Shown one piece after another: positions 26,859 through 35,808 of a stretch of 64,000 nt of DNA. Numbering within the stretch: the first letter of the stretch is position 1; every line of letters begins with the position of its first letter. The DNA comes from Marinobacter sp050379415 (GTDB lineage: Bacteria; Pseudomonadota; Gammaproteobacteria; Pseudomonadales; Oleiphilaceae): the NCBI RefSeq assembly GCF_050379415.1, contig NZ_JBNRLS010000003.1, forward strand, positions 434,001 to 498,000, read 5' to 3'. Made by a program: the position numbers and the translations under genes. A model generated the notes under the pieces. That model saw only the letters and a program-made list of their open reading frames with translations, made no database searches and had not been told where the DNA came from.

Positions 26859-28247
26859 ATGAAGACTCCACTAGTGCACATCACCCGGGACCTGTTCCTG
26901 CTTCTTATGGCAGCCATCGTGGTCGCCCTGCTGGCTGGCGCCAGTACCGCCCGGGCCGACATCGGGCCGGCGGAAAAACCGGACCTGAAGCTGGGTTTTA
27001 TCAAGCTCACCGACATGGCGCCCCTGGCGGTCGCCTGGGAGCGGGGTTTCTTCATGGACGAAGGCCTGTTCGTGGAACTCGAAGCCCAGGCCAACTGGAA
27101 GGTGCTCCTGGACCGGGTCATCACCGGAGAGCTGGACGGTGCCCACATGCTGGCCGGCCAGCCCCTGGGGGCCACCATCGGCTATGGCACCCAGGCCAAC
27201 ATCATTACCGCCTTCAGCATGGACCTGAACGGTAATGGCATTACCGTTTCCAACGATGTCTGGGAACAGATGCGGCCACAGATCCCCAGCGAGGACGGCA
27301 AGCCGGTACACCCGATCAGCGCCGGCACCCTGAAGCCGGTGGTTGAGGCGTCCCTCGCCAAGGGCGAGCGGTTCCGCATGGGCATGGTGTTCCCGGTTTC
27401 CACCCACAACTACGAGCTTCGTTACTGGCTTGCCGCCGGCGGGCTGAACCCCGGCTTCTATGCCCCCCAGCGGGGGGACACCAGCGGTACTCTCAAGGCC
27501 GACGTGCACCTGTCGGTGACGCCGCCGCCGCAAATGCCCGCCACCATGGAAGCCGGCACCATCCAGGGTTACTGCGTGGGTGAGCCCTGGAACCAACAGG
27601 CTGTTTTCAAGGGTATTGGTGTCCCGGTCATTACCGACTACGAGATCTGGCCCAACAACCCGGAAAAGGTCTTTGGTGTCACCGAAAGCTGGGCGGAGCA
27701 GAATCCGAACACCCACCTTCGCCTGTTGCGTGCCCTGATCCGCGCCGCGCACTGGCTGGATGAGAACAACAACGCCAACCGTGAGGCAGCAGTGGAAATG
27801 CTGGCCCAGCCCAGTTATGTCGGTGCCGATGCTGAAGTGATTGCCAACTCCATGACGGGCACCTTCGAGTATGAGAAAGGCGATGTGCGCAAGGTGCCGG
27901 ACTTCAACGTGTTCTTCCGCCACCACGCCACCTATCCGTATCCCTCTGACGCCATCTGGTACCTGTCCCAGATGCGCCGCTGGGGCCAGATTCCGGAGGC
28001 CAGATCCGATGACTGGTACATGGAAACCGCGGCGAAGGTGTACCGGGGTGATATCTACGCCAAAGCCGCGCAATCCCTGATCGACGAGGGTCTGATGCAG
28101 GCATCGGATTTCCCGGACTTCAGTCAAGAGAACTTTGAGCGCCCGGAGCAGGGCGGGCTGATCGACGGCGTGCCCTTTACACCCCGCCAGCCGAACGCCT
28201 ACATCGACAGTTTTGAGATCGGCCTGAAAGGTTCGGATACCCCCTGA
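26859..28247 (+). CDS. nrtA: Nitrate ABC transporter substrate-binding protein
   Basis: A 462-residue NrtA/CmpA-family protein with a Sec signal peptide (LFLLLMAAIVVALLAGASTARA-DI). The mature part shows KLGFIKLTDMAPLAVAWERGFFMDEGL, ANWKVLLDRVITGELDGAHMLAGQPL and GYCVGEPWNQQAVFKGIG, typical of nitrate-binding proteins. It captures nitrate in the periplasm. No lipobox is present. ATG 26859 (GAGG about 10 bases upstream) is chosen; GTG at 26841 is possible. It heads nrtABC after a leader with an attenuator. Confidence 0.9.
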   Translation: MKTPLVHITRDLFLLLMAAIVVALLAGASTARADIGPAEKPDLKLGFIKLTDMAPLAVAWERGFFMDEGLFVELEAQANWKVLLDRVITGELDGAHMLAGQPLGATIGYGTQANIITAFSMDLNGNGITVSNDVWEQMRPQIPSEDGKPVHPISAGTLKPVVEASLAKGERFRMGMVFPVSTHNYELRYWLAAGGLNPGFYAPQRGDTSGTLKADVHLSVTPPPQMPATMEAGTIQGYCVGEPWNQQAVFKGIGVPVITDYEIWPNNPEKVFGVTESWAEQNPNTHLRLLRALIRAAHWLDENNNANREAAVEMLAQPSYVGADAEVIANSMTGTFEYEKGDVRKVPDFNVFFRHHATYPYPSDAIWYLSQMRRWGQIPEARSDDWYMETAAKVYRGDIYAKAAQSLIDEGLMQASDFPDFSQENFERPEQGGLIDGVPFTPRQPNAYIDSFEIGLKGSDTP

Positions 28248-28269
28248 GCCGCAGACCCGAGGAGGAAAG

Positions 28270-29268
28270 ATGAGTACCCTGACCACATCCAATCCCACCA
28301 CGCCGTCGACACCGGCGTGGCTGAAAGCCCTGGCGGAACGGCTCAGCAGGCCAGCCCTGCTGGCCACCGGACGACAGCTGCTGCTGCCCATGATCGGCAT
28401 CCTGCTCTTCCTGGGTTTCTGGCACCTCGCCGCACCCCAGGTGCACACCTCACTGGGCAGTTTTCCGGGGCCGGCTCAGGTCTGGGAGCAGGGCGGCCAG
28501 CTCTGGCAGGAGCATACCGCTCAGCGGGCAAAGGCGGACAAGTTCACTGCCATGCAGGAAGCGCGCAACGAGCGCATCCTGGCGGACAACCCGGACGCCG
28601 AGGTCCGGATCCGGCCCTACCCGGGCGCCCCGACGTTCCTGGACCAGATCGTGACCAGTCTCGGGACCGTTCTGGCCGGGTTTATCCTGGCCACCGTGAT
28701 TGCCGTGCCTCTGGGCATCGTGTTCGGGCTGAACCGGTATTTCCAGGCCGCCGTCAATCCGTTGATCCAGATTTTCAAACCGGTATCGCCGCTGGCCTGG
28801 CTGCCCCTGGTGACCATGGTGGTTTCCGCCACCTATGTCAGTGATGACCCGATGTTCGAGAAATCATTCCTGACCTCAATGATCACGGTCACCCTTTGCA
28901 GCCTCTGGCCCACGCTGATCAATACCAGCGTGGGCGTGGCGGCCGTCAATCCCGACCTCGTGAACGTCTCGCGAGTGCTGCGTCTGTCCTTCTGGACCCA
29001 TGTCCGCAAGGTCGTGCTGCCCTCGTCGGTGCCAATGATCTTCACTGGCCTGCGGGTGTCTCTCGGGATTGCCTGGATGGTCCTGATTGCCGCGGAAATG
29101 CTCGCCCAGAGCCCGGGACTCGGGAAATTCGTGTGGGACGAGTTCCAGAACGGCAGCAGTCAGTCCCTGAGCCGGATCATGGTCGCGGTGCTGACCATCG
29201 GCTTCATCGGCTTCCTGCTCGACCGCATCATGCTGCTGATCCAGAAGAAAGTCGCCTGGAACGAGTAA
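28270..29268 (+). CDS. nrtB: Nitrate ABC transporter permease
   Basis: A 332-residue BPD_transp_1 permease. After one N-terminal helix (QLLLPMIGILLFLGFWHLA) and a roughly 75-residue soluble stretch that includes FPGPAQVWEQGGQLW, five helices follow. The EAA loop region is NVSRVLRLSFWTHVRKVVLPSSVPMIFTGLRVSLG. FKPVSPLAWLPL is conserved in NrtB/CmpB. It forms the channel with the ATPase encoded 21 bp downstream. RBS GGAGGAAAG precedes the start. Confidence 0.93.
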   Translation: MSTLTTSNPTTPSTPAWLKALAERLSRPALLATGRQLLLPMIGILLFLGFWHLAAPQVHTSLGSFPGPAQVWEQGGQLWQEHTAQRAKADKFTAMQEARNERILADNPDAEVRIRPYPGAPTFLDQIVTSLGTVLAGFILATVIAVPLGIVFGLNRYFQAAVNPLIQIFKPVSPLAWLPLVTMVVSATYVSDDPMFEKSFLTSMITVTLCSLWPTLINTSVGVAAVNPDLVNVSRVLRLSFWTHVRKVVLPSSVPMIFTGLRVSLGIAWMVLIAAEMLAQSPGLGKFVWDEFQNGSSQSLSRIMVAVLTIGFIGFLLDRIMLLIQKKVAWNE

Positions 29269-29289
29269 AACCACCCTGGAGGTTACGCA

Positions 29290-30165
29290 ATGACCAAATC
29301 ACATCTGGAACTTACCGGCGTCGAGATGACCTTCGATACCCCGAAGGGCTCCTTTGTCGCCCTCGATAACATCAACCTGAAAATCCGGAAGGGCGAATTT
29401 GTCTCCCTGATCGGCCATTCCGGCTGCGGAAAGTCGACCGTGCTGAATATCGTCGCAGGCCTGCTTCAGTCCACCAAGGGTGGCTGTGTACTGGATGGGC
29501 ATGAAGTCAACTCACCGGGGCCTGAGCGGGCCGTGGTGTTCCAGAACCACGCCCTGATGCCCTGGCTGACGGTTTACGAGAACGTGGAACTGGCGGTCCA
29601 GCAGGTATTTCGCAAATCCATGGCCAAACAGGAGCGCAAAGACTGGATCCATCACAATCTGGAACTGGTAAACATGGCCCACGCCGCCAACAAACGTCCC
29701 GGGGAAATCTCCGGGGGCATGGCGCAGCGGGTGGGGATTGCCAGGGCCCTGGCCATGAAACCGAGTGTGTTGCTGATGGATGAGCCCTTCGGGGCCCTCG
29801 ACGCCCTGACCCGGGCACACCTCCAGGATTCGCTGATGGAGATCCAGCAGGAGCTGAACAACACGGTGATCATGATTACCCACGATGTGGACGAGGCCGT
29901 CTTGCTGTCGGACCGCATCATCATGATGACCAACGGCCCGGCGGCCACCGTGGGTGAGGATCTGCGGATCGAACTGCCGCGACCGCGGAATCGGGTGACG
30001 CTGGCCGATGATCCCACCTACGTGCATTACCGCCAGGAAGTGCTCAGGTTCCTGTATGAAAAGCAGCGCAAGCTGGAGAAAATCGCGCCCCGGACCGCCT
30101 TGGCCAAGACCCGGGGGAGTAACAATGGGGAGAAAGACCGTCTGACTCAGGCCGCCCGAGCCTGA
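29290..30165 (+). CDS. nrtC: Nitrate ABC transporter ATP-binding protein
   Basis: A 291-residue ABC ATPase with Walker A GHSGCGKST, Q-loop VVFQNHALMPWLTV, signature ISGGMAQRVGIARAL, Walker B VLLMDEPFGALD and H-loop ITHDVDEAV. It corresponds to the ATPase part of NrtC/NrtD (NasD-type); the C-terminal NrtA-like extension of cyanobacterial NrtC is absent, so only one ATPase, acting as a homodimer, is encoded. Its 3' end lies inside a perfect hairpin that probably stops transcription from both sides. Confidence 0.92.
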   Translation: MTKSHLELTGVEMTFDTPKGSFVALDNINLKIRKGEFVSLIGHSGCGKSTVLNIVAGLLQSTKGGCVLDGHEVNSPGPERAVVFQNHALMPWLTVYENVELAVQQVFRKSMAKQERKDWIHHNLELVNMAHAANKRPGEISGGMAQRVGIARALAMKPSVLLMDEPFGALDALTRAHLQDSLMEIQQELNNTVIMITHDVDEAVLLSDRIIMMTNGPAATVGEDLRIELPRPRNRVTLADDPTYVHYRQEVLRFLYEKQRKLEKIAPRTALAKTRGSNNGEKDRLTQAARA

Positions 30166-30172
30166 GTCAGAC
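30140..30172. terminator. Bidirectional hairpin between nrtC and nasR
   Basis: GTCTGACTCAGGC at 30140-30152 pairs perfectly with GCCTGAGTCAGAC at 30160-30172 across a 7-nt loop. It overlaps the last codons of nrtC and lies between the convergent nrtC and nasR stop codons. Confidence 0.8.
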
Positions 30173-30174
30173 CT

Positions 30175-31473
30175 TCACTTCAGGACATCCGCCATGGACA
30201 CCAGGGCCCGGGCAACCTCCGGCAGTTTCTTGCCCTGATCCATGGCCAGTTTTCGCAGCACCCGATGGGCTTCGTCGTTGCTGATCTTCCGGTGCTCCAT
30301 CAAAAGCAGTACCGCTTTCTCCTGGGTTTTCCGATCTTCCAGGGCTTCCTTCGCACTCTGAAGCTCATCGGTCATCTGCTGAAGCCGACGGGTCTGTTCC
30401 TGCACCAGATCAAAGATCGAGCGTCCGAACTGTTGCCCCACACCATCATTGCCCCAGGCTTCCCCGGGCGGGACCTCGTTACCGGAATCACACAGCACCA
30501 GCATCGGCTGCGCGCTCTGGTCATGGTCATCCAACGAAGCGATCAATGTTTCCTGATGGGCCAGCGAGTTGCGGGCCTCACCAAACCGGTCAACACAGCG
30601 GGCATGGAAACAGCCTTCCACGGCGTCCTCGACTTTCTTGAGTTCGTCCATCCGCTCGGTCATCAGCTGGAACCATTGTTTCGCCAGCTCAGGGTCAAGG
30701 GTCTTGTAGGGGCCGACTGAACAGCCATATCGCCGTAACTGCTCGATTTCCGCTTCCCGCGAATGGGCGCGGACGCGGTACCAGAGCTCCCGCGAATCCG
30801 CATCGGAAAAGCTGACAAACACCTCGAAACACCGTTCCTGCGCTTCAACAAGGTGCATCATGCGCCGGGAACGTGCAGCATCAAAGTGGCCACTGGAAAA
30901 CCCGGCAGAGCCCACAGCCCGCTCCTGGCCACAGAACTCCTTGCCATTCATCAGGTGCACCATGGCCACGAGCAGGCCGGCGATGGACGGGTCTACCGCC
31001 GTATCCGCCGCTTCGAAGACCACCGTGATCAGGTTCTGGATCAGCCGGCTGTAGGCCTCCGTCGCCTCGGTGGCAGTGAGGGTCTGGCGCTCAACCTGCC
31101 GACGTAATGCCAACAGGTCCTCCAGACCGTGTACGGCACTGGCAACATGGTTGAGAAGCTGGGTGCTGACCGGGTGCGCGGTCAGGGAGTCATGCACCTC
31201 CGCCAGTGCCTGATTGAACGTAACACGCAGCCGTTCGGCTTCCTTGACCATCGCCTTTCGCTCGGTGCCGAAATTTTCCCCTCCGGAGCCGAGGAACATG
31301 TTGGAGGCTCCCCGTTCCTGCTGCAGTCCGTGGACGAGGTTGGAGATACTCTGGATCAGCTTGCCCAGCTGCAGGAAATGCTGCAGATGCCTCAATTCAC
31401 ATTGCTTGGAGGCGATCAGGTAATCCGCAGCGGAAGGCGCAGCAGGCGTTTTCTGATGGCGTTTCGTGTTCAT
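30175..31473 (-). CDS. nasR: NasR-type nitrate-responsive antiterminator (NIT + ANTAR)
   Basis: A 432-residue cytoplasmic regulator. The N-terminal 300 residues are a NIT nitrate/nitrite-sensing domain (VHGLQQERGASNMFLGSGGE, AVDPSIAGLLVAMVHLMNGKEFCGQERA). The C-terminal 60 residues are an ANTAR RNA-binding domain (KTQEKAVLLLMEHRKISNDEAHRVLRKLAMDQG). In Klebsiella NasR binds nitrate and then the leader RNA, blocking terminator formation upstream of the nas operon. Here three leaders with terminators surround the gene, so it very likely acts on all three. It is transcribed convergently with nrtC. Confidence 0.93.
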   Translation of the reverse strand: MNTKRHQKTPAAPSAADYLIASKQCELRHLQHFLQLGKLIQSISNLVHGLQQERGASNMFLGSGGENFGTERKAMVKEAERLRVTFNQALAEVHDSLTAHPVSTQLLNHVASAVHGLEDLLALRRQVERQTLTATEATEAYSRLIQNLITVVFEAADTAVDPSIAGLLVAMVHLMNGKEFCGQERAVGSAGFSSGHFDAARSRRMMHLVEAQERCFEVFVSFSDADSRELWYRVRAHSREAEIEQLRRYGCSVGPYKTLDPELAKQWFQLMTERMDELKKVEDAVEGCFHARCVDRFGEARNSLAHQETLIASLDDHDQSAQPMLVLCDSGNEVPPGEAWGNDGVGQQFGRSIFDLVQEQTRRLQQMTDELQSAKEALEDRKTQEKAVLLLMEHRKISNDEAHRVLRKLAMDQGKKLPEVARALVSMADVLK

Positions 31474-31672
31474 GACTCTACTCCGGGCAGCACCAACGGC
31501 GCCGCATTTTCAGGCTGTCTCCCATAAACCCAGCAATTACCACGCCATTGCGGTCCTGCCTGGCCTCAATCTCGTGCAACGCGCCCCACCAAAGGGCAAC
31601 AATTGGCGACTGCCAATAGCCCTCACCCGGCCACACACCCACAACCTCATGTTTTTAAAGGGAATAGGAAAT

Positions 31673-31687
31673 TGGCACGAAGATCGC
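31673..31687 (+). promoter_or_regulatory. Sigma-54 promoter of the nitrite reductase operon
   Basis: TGGCACGAAGATCGC has GG at 31674-31675 and GC at 31686-31687 with 10 bases between, the canonical -24/-12 spacing. It lies 155 bp upstream of the FAD reductase gene and directly ahead of the leader hairpins. Confidence 0.8.
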
Positions 31688-31714
31688 TTTAGCTAGAATC
31701 TAAGGACGAACGTC

Positions 31715-31810
31715 CCGGCCAAGGATTCGGCCGGACCATCAGATCATTGTTGTTGGCATTGGCGCCGGACCCTCAAATCCCTCTTGGGACGCGAGGCTCC
31801 GGCTTTTTTT
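31715..31810 (+). promoter_or_regulatory. Nitrite reductase operon leader: hairpins and attenuator terminator
   Basis: CCGGCC at 31715-31720 pairs with GGCCGG at 31729-31734 around AAGGATTC (candidate P1). TTGGC at 31753-31757 pairs with GCCGG at 31764-31768 around the hexaloop ATTGGC, with A at position 1 and G at position 4 (P2). P2 overlaps the terminator arm 31764-31774, which pairs with 31793-31803 (10 of 11) and runs into seven T at 31804-31810. This is the dual-hairpin plan expected of an ANTAR target. Confidence 0.75.
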
Positions 31811-31841
31811 GTTGGGCAAAAGAGAACACGGAGACAGAGCC

Positions 31842-33074
31842 ATGACCCGGACCCCGAAGAACACTCTGGTGGTGTGCGGCCACGGCATGGTGGCACAGCG
31901 GTTTCTCGAGGAAATGGTCAACCGGGACGACCGGCGATACCGGAACATCGTTGTTTTCAACGGCGAGCCGGTTCCGGCCTACAACCGCATCCAGCTGTCG
32001 GCCCTGCTTGCCGGTGACACCACAGAGGAAACTCTTACCCTGAAACCGGCGCAATGGTTCAGGGACCACGGCATTCAGGTTCACGACCGGGAACCGGTGG
32101 TCGCCATTGACCGGCACGCCCACACCGTCACCACCGCCGCCGGCCGGGTTCAGCAATACGACTCCCTGGTGCTGGCCACCGGATCCCGCCCCAGCAAGCT
32201 CGGGCTTCCGGGCGAGCAACTGCCCGGCGTATTCGGCTTCCGGGATTTGCAGGACACCCGTACGCTGGTCGAGCTCAGCCGGCAATATCGCCGGGCCGTT
32301 GTTGTAGGCGGCGGCTTTCTCGGGCTTGAGGCAGCCGAGGGCCTTCGCCAACGGGGTATGGACGTCACCGTGCTGCACCGGGGCGGGCACCTGCTCAATC
32401 GACAACTGGACCCGACCGGCGGGCAGATACTCGCCGACAGGCTTACCCGACGCGGCCTGAACATTCTCACCGGCGCCTCTCCAATGCGTTTTCTGGGCCG
32501 TGATGCGGTTCGAGCAGTCCAGCTGACGGACGAGACCCTGATAAGTACCGACCTCGTCGTCGTCGCTACCGGTATCACGCCCAACCGGGAACTGGCCGAG
32601 GCAAGCGGTCTGAACTGTGCTCGGGGCATCCTCGTCAACTCACAGTTACAGACCAGCGATCCCGACATTCATGCCCTGGGCGAGTGCTGTCAGCTTGGCG
32701 ACCACACCTTCGGACTGGTGGAGCCAGGGTTCCAGCAGGCACAGGCCCTGGCCCGGATACTGACCAGTGAAAGCGGGTCAGTCCGTTACCAGCCGACCGC
32801 CACCCCGACCCGCCTCAAGATCAGCGGACTGCCCCTGTTTTCCTGTGGCCAGCATACCGCCGATGACACCACCGACTCCCTGATCTGGCGGGACATGGAC
32901 ACCGGTCATTACTGCCACCTGCTGATCCGCTGCGACCGGCTGGTCGGCGCCATCCTGATTGGCAACACCGCCGATGGCCTCTGGTACCACGAGCGGATTG
33001 TCACCGCCGACAACATTGCCCGCTTCCGGAGCCAGCTGCCCTTCGGGCAACAGTTTTGCGAGGCCGCGGCCTGA
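31842..33074 (+). CDS. FAD-dependent NAD(P)H oxidoreductase of nitrate assimilation (NasC-like)
   Basis: A 410-residue pyridine nucleotide-disulfide oxidoreductase of the NirB N-terminal type. FAD-binding start LVVCGHGMVAQRFLEEM, ATGSRPSKLGLPG, and the NAD-binding GGGFLGLEAAEGLRQRG are visible. It resembles the diflavin-like NADH oxidoreductase that feeds electrons to NasA in Klebsiella (NasC), although no Fe-S domain is attached. It shares the nirB operon. The ATG at 31842 has GGAGA upstream; the frame extends to 31809 through the leader terminator, which is not credible as coding. Confidence 0.82.
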   Translation: MTRTPKNTLVVCGHGMVAQRFLEEMVNRDDRRYRNIVVFNGEPVPAYNRIQLSALLAGDTTEETLTLKPAQWFRDHGIQVHDREPVVAIDRHAHTVTTAAGRVQQYDSLVLATGSRPSKLGLPGEQLPGVFGFRDLQDTRTLVELSRQYRRAVVVGGGFLGLEAAEGLRQRGMDVTVLHRGGHLLNRQLDPTGGQILADRLTRRGLNILTGASPMRFLGRDAVRAVQLTDETLISTDLVVVATGITPNRELAEASGLNCARGILVNSQLQTSDPDIHALGECCQLGDHTFGLVEPGFQQAQALARILTSESGSVRYQPTATPTRLKISGLPLFSCGQHTADDTTDSLIWRDMDTGHYCHLLIRCDRLVGAILIGNTADGLWYHERIVTADNIARFRSQLPFGQQFCEAAA

Positions 33075-33106
33075 CGCCCGCGCGCCCCATGAGAGAGGAC
33101 GACACA

Positions 33107-35614
33107 ATGAGCAAGAAAACCCTGATCGTAATCGGCAACGGAATGGTGGGACATCATTTCCTGGAGCAGTTCGCGGCCAGCTCCGCTGCAAACGGGTATG
33201 AGGTCATCGCCTTCGGCGAAGAGAAGCAGCTGGCCTATGACCGGGTCCACCTGTCCGAATACTTCGGGGGGGCCACCCACGCGGATCTGGCCATGGGCAC
33301 CGCCGACTGGTACGCCGACAATCACATCACGCTGAGACTAGGTGAGCAGGTGCTTGCCATCGATCGTGACCGGAAAACGGTCACGACACCTGCCGGTCAC
33401 TATGCCTACGACGAACTGGTGCTGGCGACCGGCTCCTATCCCTTCGTTCCGCCCATCGAGGGTAACGACAGCGAGCGCTGCTTTGTCTACCGGACCCTCG
33501 ATGATCTGGACGCCATTCGTGCCAGCGCCAATGGTGCCAATACCGGCGTGGTGGTCGGTGGCGGGCTGCTGGGCCTGGAAGCGGCCAATGCCCTGAAAAG
33601 CCTCGGACTGGAAGCACAGGTGGTGGAGTTTGCGCCGCAGTTGATGCCGGTGCAGCTGGATAGCGACGGCGGTGCGGTGTTGCGCGGAAAAATCGAGGAA
33701 CTGGGCGTCCGGGTTTACACCGAGAAAGCGACCACCGCCATCGTTGAAGGCGAGAATGCCCGCCTGCGCATGAACTTCAGTGATGGGGATTTTCTGGAAA
33801 CGGACCTGATTGTTTTCTCCGCCGGCATAAGACCTCAGGACACCCTGGCACGCCAGAGTGGGCTTGAGGTCGGCGAACGTGGCGGCATCGTCGTCAACAA
33901 CCAGTGCACCACCTCTGATCCGCATATTCACGCCATTGGTGAGTGCGCCCTGTGGAACCAGCGAATCTTCGGCCTGGTCGCCCCCGGCTACACCATGGCC
34001 CGCACCCTGTCGGCGGTCCTCAACGGTGACCGAGAGGCTGCCTTTACCGGCGCCGACATGAGCACCAAGCTCAAATTGCTGGGCGTGGACGTCGGCTCCA
34101 TCGGCGACGCCCACGGTCAGACCCCCGGCGCCCGTAATATCCGCTACAACGACGAACAGGCCGGCCATTACCGCCGCATGGTGGTGAGCGGTGACGGCAA
34201 GAAACTGCTGGGTGCCATCCTGGTTGGCGATAACAGTTACTACGACACTCTGCTGCAATATGCCCTCAACGGCATCGATCTTCCAAAAAATGCAGAAACT
34301 CTGATTCTTCCGGAAAGCCAGGGGGGAGCCCCGGCACTGGGCGCGGATGCCCTGCCGGACTCCGCCTCGATCTGCTCCTGTCACAACGTCACCAAGGGCG
34401 ACATCTGCGGCGCCATTGACGCCGGCTGCTCAGACCTTGGCGGCATCAAGGCCGAAACCAAGGCCAGCACCGGCTGCGGCGGCTGCGCCGCGCTGCTGAA
34501 AAATGTGGTGGACAGCGAACTGGCGAAACGGGGCGTGGAAGTCAGCAAGGACGTCTGCGAACACTTTCCCTACAGCCGCCAGGAGCTGTTCCATCTGGTC
34601 AAGGTCAACGGCATCCGGACCTTCCGCACGCTGATCAACCAGTATGGCAAGGGCCATGGCTGCGACATCTGCAAGCCGGCAGTCGGCTCCATCCTGGCCA
34701 CCTGCTGGAACGAGCACATCCTGGCCACCGATCATGTACCGCTGCAGGACACCAACGACACCTTCATGGCGAACATGCAGAAAAACGGCACCTACTCCAT
34801 CGTGCCACGCATACCCGGCGGCGAGATTACCCCGGACAAGCTGATTGTGCTGGGAGAGGTGGCCCGGGAATACGATCTTTACACCAAGATCACCGGCGGT
34901 CAGCGGGTGGACTTGCTCGGTGCGACCCTGAGCCAGCTGCCGGAGATCTGGGAGAAACTCATCGCCGCCGGCTTCGAAACCGGCCACGCCTACGGCAAGT
35001 CCTTGCGCACGGTGAAATCCTGCGTCGGCAGCACCTGGTGCCGCTATGGCGTGCAGGACAGCGTGGGCATGGCGATCTTCCTGGAGAACCGCTACAAGGG
35101 CCTGCGCGCACCCCACAAGGTCAAGATGGCGGTATCCGGCTGCACCCGGGAGTGCGCCGAGGCTCAGAGTAAAGACATCGGTGTCATCGCCACGGAGAAC
35201 GGCTGGAACCTGTATGTCTGCGGCAACGGGGGCATGCGTCCGCGCCACGCCGATCTGTTCGCAACCGACCTCTCCGACGAGGAGCTGATCCGTACTATTG
35301 ACCGGGTGCTGATGTTCTACGTGCGCACCGCCGACCGGTTACAGCGGACCAGTGTCTGGATGGAGAACCTGGAGGGCGGTCTCGACTACCTCAAGGAAGT
35401 GGTACTTGAGGACAGCCTGGGGATTGGCGCGGAACTCGAGGAGCACATGGAAGGCATTGTCGGCACCTACCAGTGCGAGTGGAAGACGGCGGTGGAGGAT
35501 CCGGAGAAGCGCAAGCGGTTCCGGGAGTTTGTGAATGCACCCGACAAGACGGATCCGGTTCAGCAGTGGACTACTGAGCGGGATCAGCGGCGGCCTGTTT
35601 TGGAGTCTGCCTGA
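33107..35614 (+). CDS. nirB: Assimilatory nitrite reductase large subunit
   Basis: An 835-residue NADH-dependent nitrite reductase. Order: FAD/NAD oxidoreductase (LIVIGNGMVGHHFLEQF, GGGLLGLEAANALKS), BFD-like [2Fe-2S] domain (ICSCHNVTKGDIC...STGCGGCAALL), a ferredoxin-half domain, and the sirohaem/[4Fe-4S] domain (SCVGSTWCRYGVQDS, VSGCTRECAEAQSKDIG). It converts nitrite to ammonium with six electrons. The ATG at 33107 has GAGAGGA before it. Its partner nirD lies 194 bp downstream, beyond a repeat element. Confidence 0.95.
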   Translation: MSKKTLIVIGNGMVGHHFLEQFAASSAANGYEVIAFGEEKQLAYDRVHLSEYFGGATHADLAMGTADWYADNHITLRLGEQVLAIDRDRKTVTTPAGHYAYDELVLATGSYPFVPPIEGNDSERCFVYRTLDDLDAIRASANGANTGVVVGGGLLGLEAANALKSLGLEAQVVEFAPQLMPVQLDSDGGAVLRGKIEELGVRVYTEKATTAIVEGENARLRMNFSDGDFLETDLIVFSAGIRPQDTLARQSGLEVGERGGIVVNNQCTTSDPHIHAIGECALWNQRIFGLVAPGYTMARTLSAVLNGDREAAFTGADMSTKLKLLGVDVGSIGDAHGQTPGARNIRYNDEQAGHYRRMVVSGDGKKLLGAILVGDNSYYDTLLQYALNGIDLPKNAETLILPESQGGAPALGADALPDSASICSCHNVTKGDICGAIDAGCSDLGGIKAETKASTGCGGCAALLKNVVDSELAKRGVEVSKDVCEHFPYSRQELFHLVKVNGIRTFRTLINQYGKGHGCDICKPAVGSILATCWNEHILATDHVPLQDTNDTFMANMQKNGTYSIVPRIPGGEITPDKLIVLGEVAREYDLYTKITGGQRVDLLGATLSQLPEIWEKLIAAGFETGHAYGKSLRTVKSCVGSTWCRYGVQDSVGMAIFLENRYKGLRAPHKVKMAVSGCTRECAEAQSKDIGVIATENGWNLYVCGNGGMRPRHADLFATDLSDEELIRTIDRVLMFYVRTADRLQRTSVWMENLEGGLDYLKEVVLEDSLGIGAELEEHMEGIVGTYQCEWKTAVEDPEKRKRFREFVNAPDKTDPVQQWTTERDQRRPVLESA

Positions 35615-35650
35615 CGTTACCCGGCTTTTGGGGGTGGAGCACGGCGGCGC

Positions 35651-35724
35651 GGGGGATGCCTTTCTTCTGGGAACAAAGAACTCGCTGCGCTCAGACAATT
35701 GTTCCCGGCAGAAAGGCATCCCCC
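35651..35724 (+). repeat. Stem-loop element B1 between nirB and nirD
   Basis: The arms 35651-35676 and 35699-35724 pair at 24 of 26 positions around a 22-nt core that includes AACTCGCTGCGCTCAGACAA. The same core occurs at three other places in the window. The inner arm bases match element B2, while the outer arm (GGGGGATGCC/GGCATCCCCC) is unique to this site. It interrupts the nirBD transcript. Confidence 0.9.
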
Positions 35725-35808
35725 ACACCACCGCGCTCGCGGACCCTGATGGAACCGCGAAGCGAAAAACTGGTTGAATCTGGCTCACAAGAATCTGGGA
35801 GATTGAAA

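Noticed and set aside
30140..30172. NasR-binding RNA near the nrtC end
   Set aside because: The hairpin is long and perfect with a 7-nt loop and lies between convergent stops, so a bidirectional terminator explains it better.
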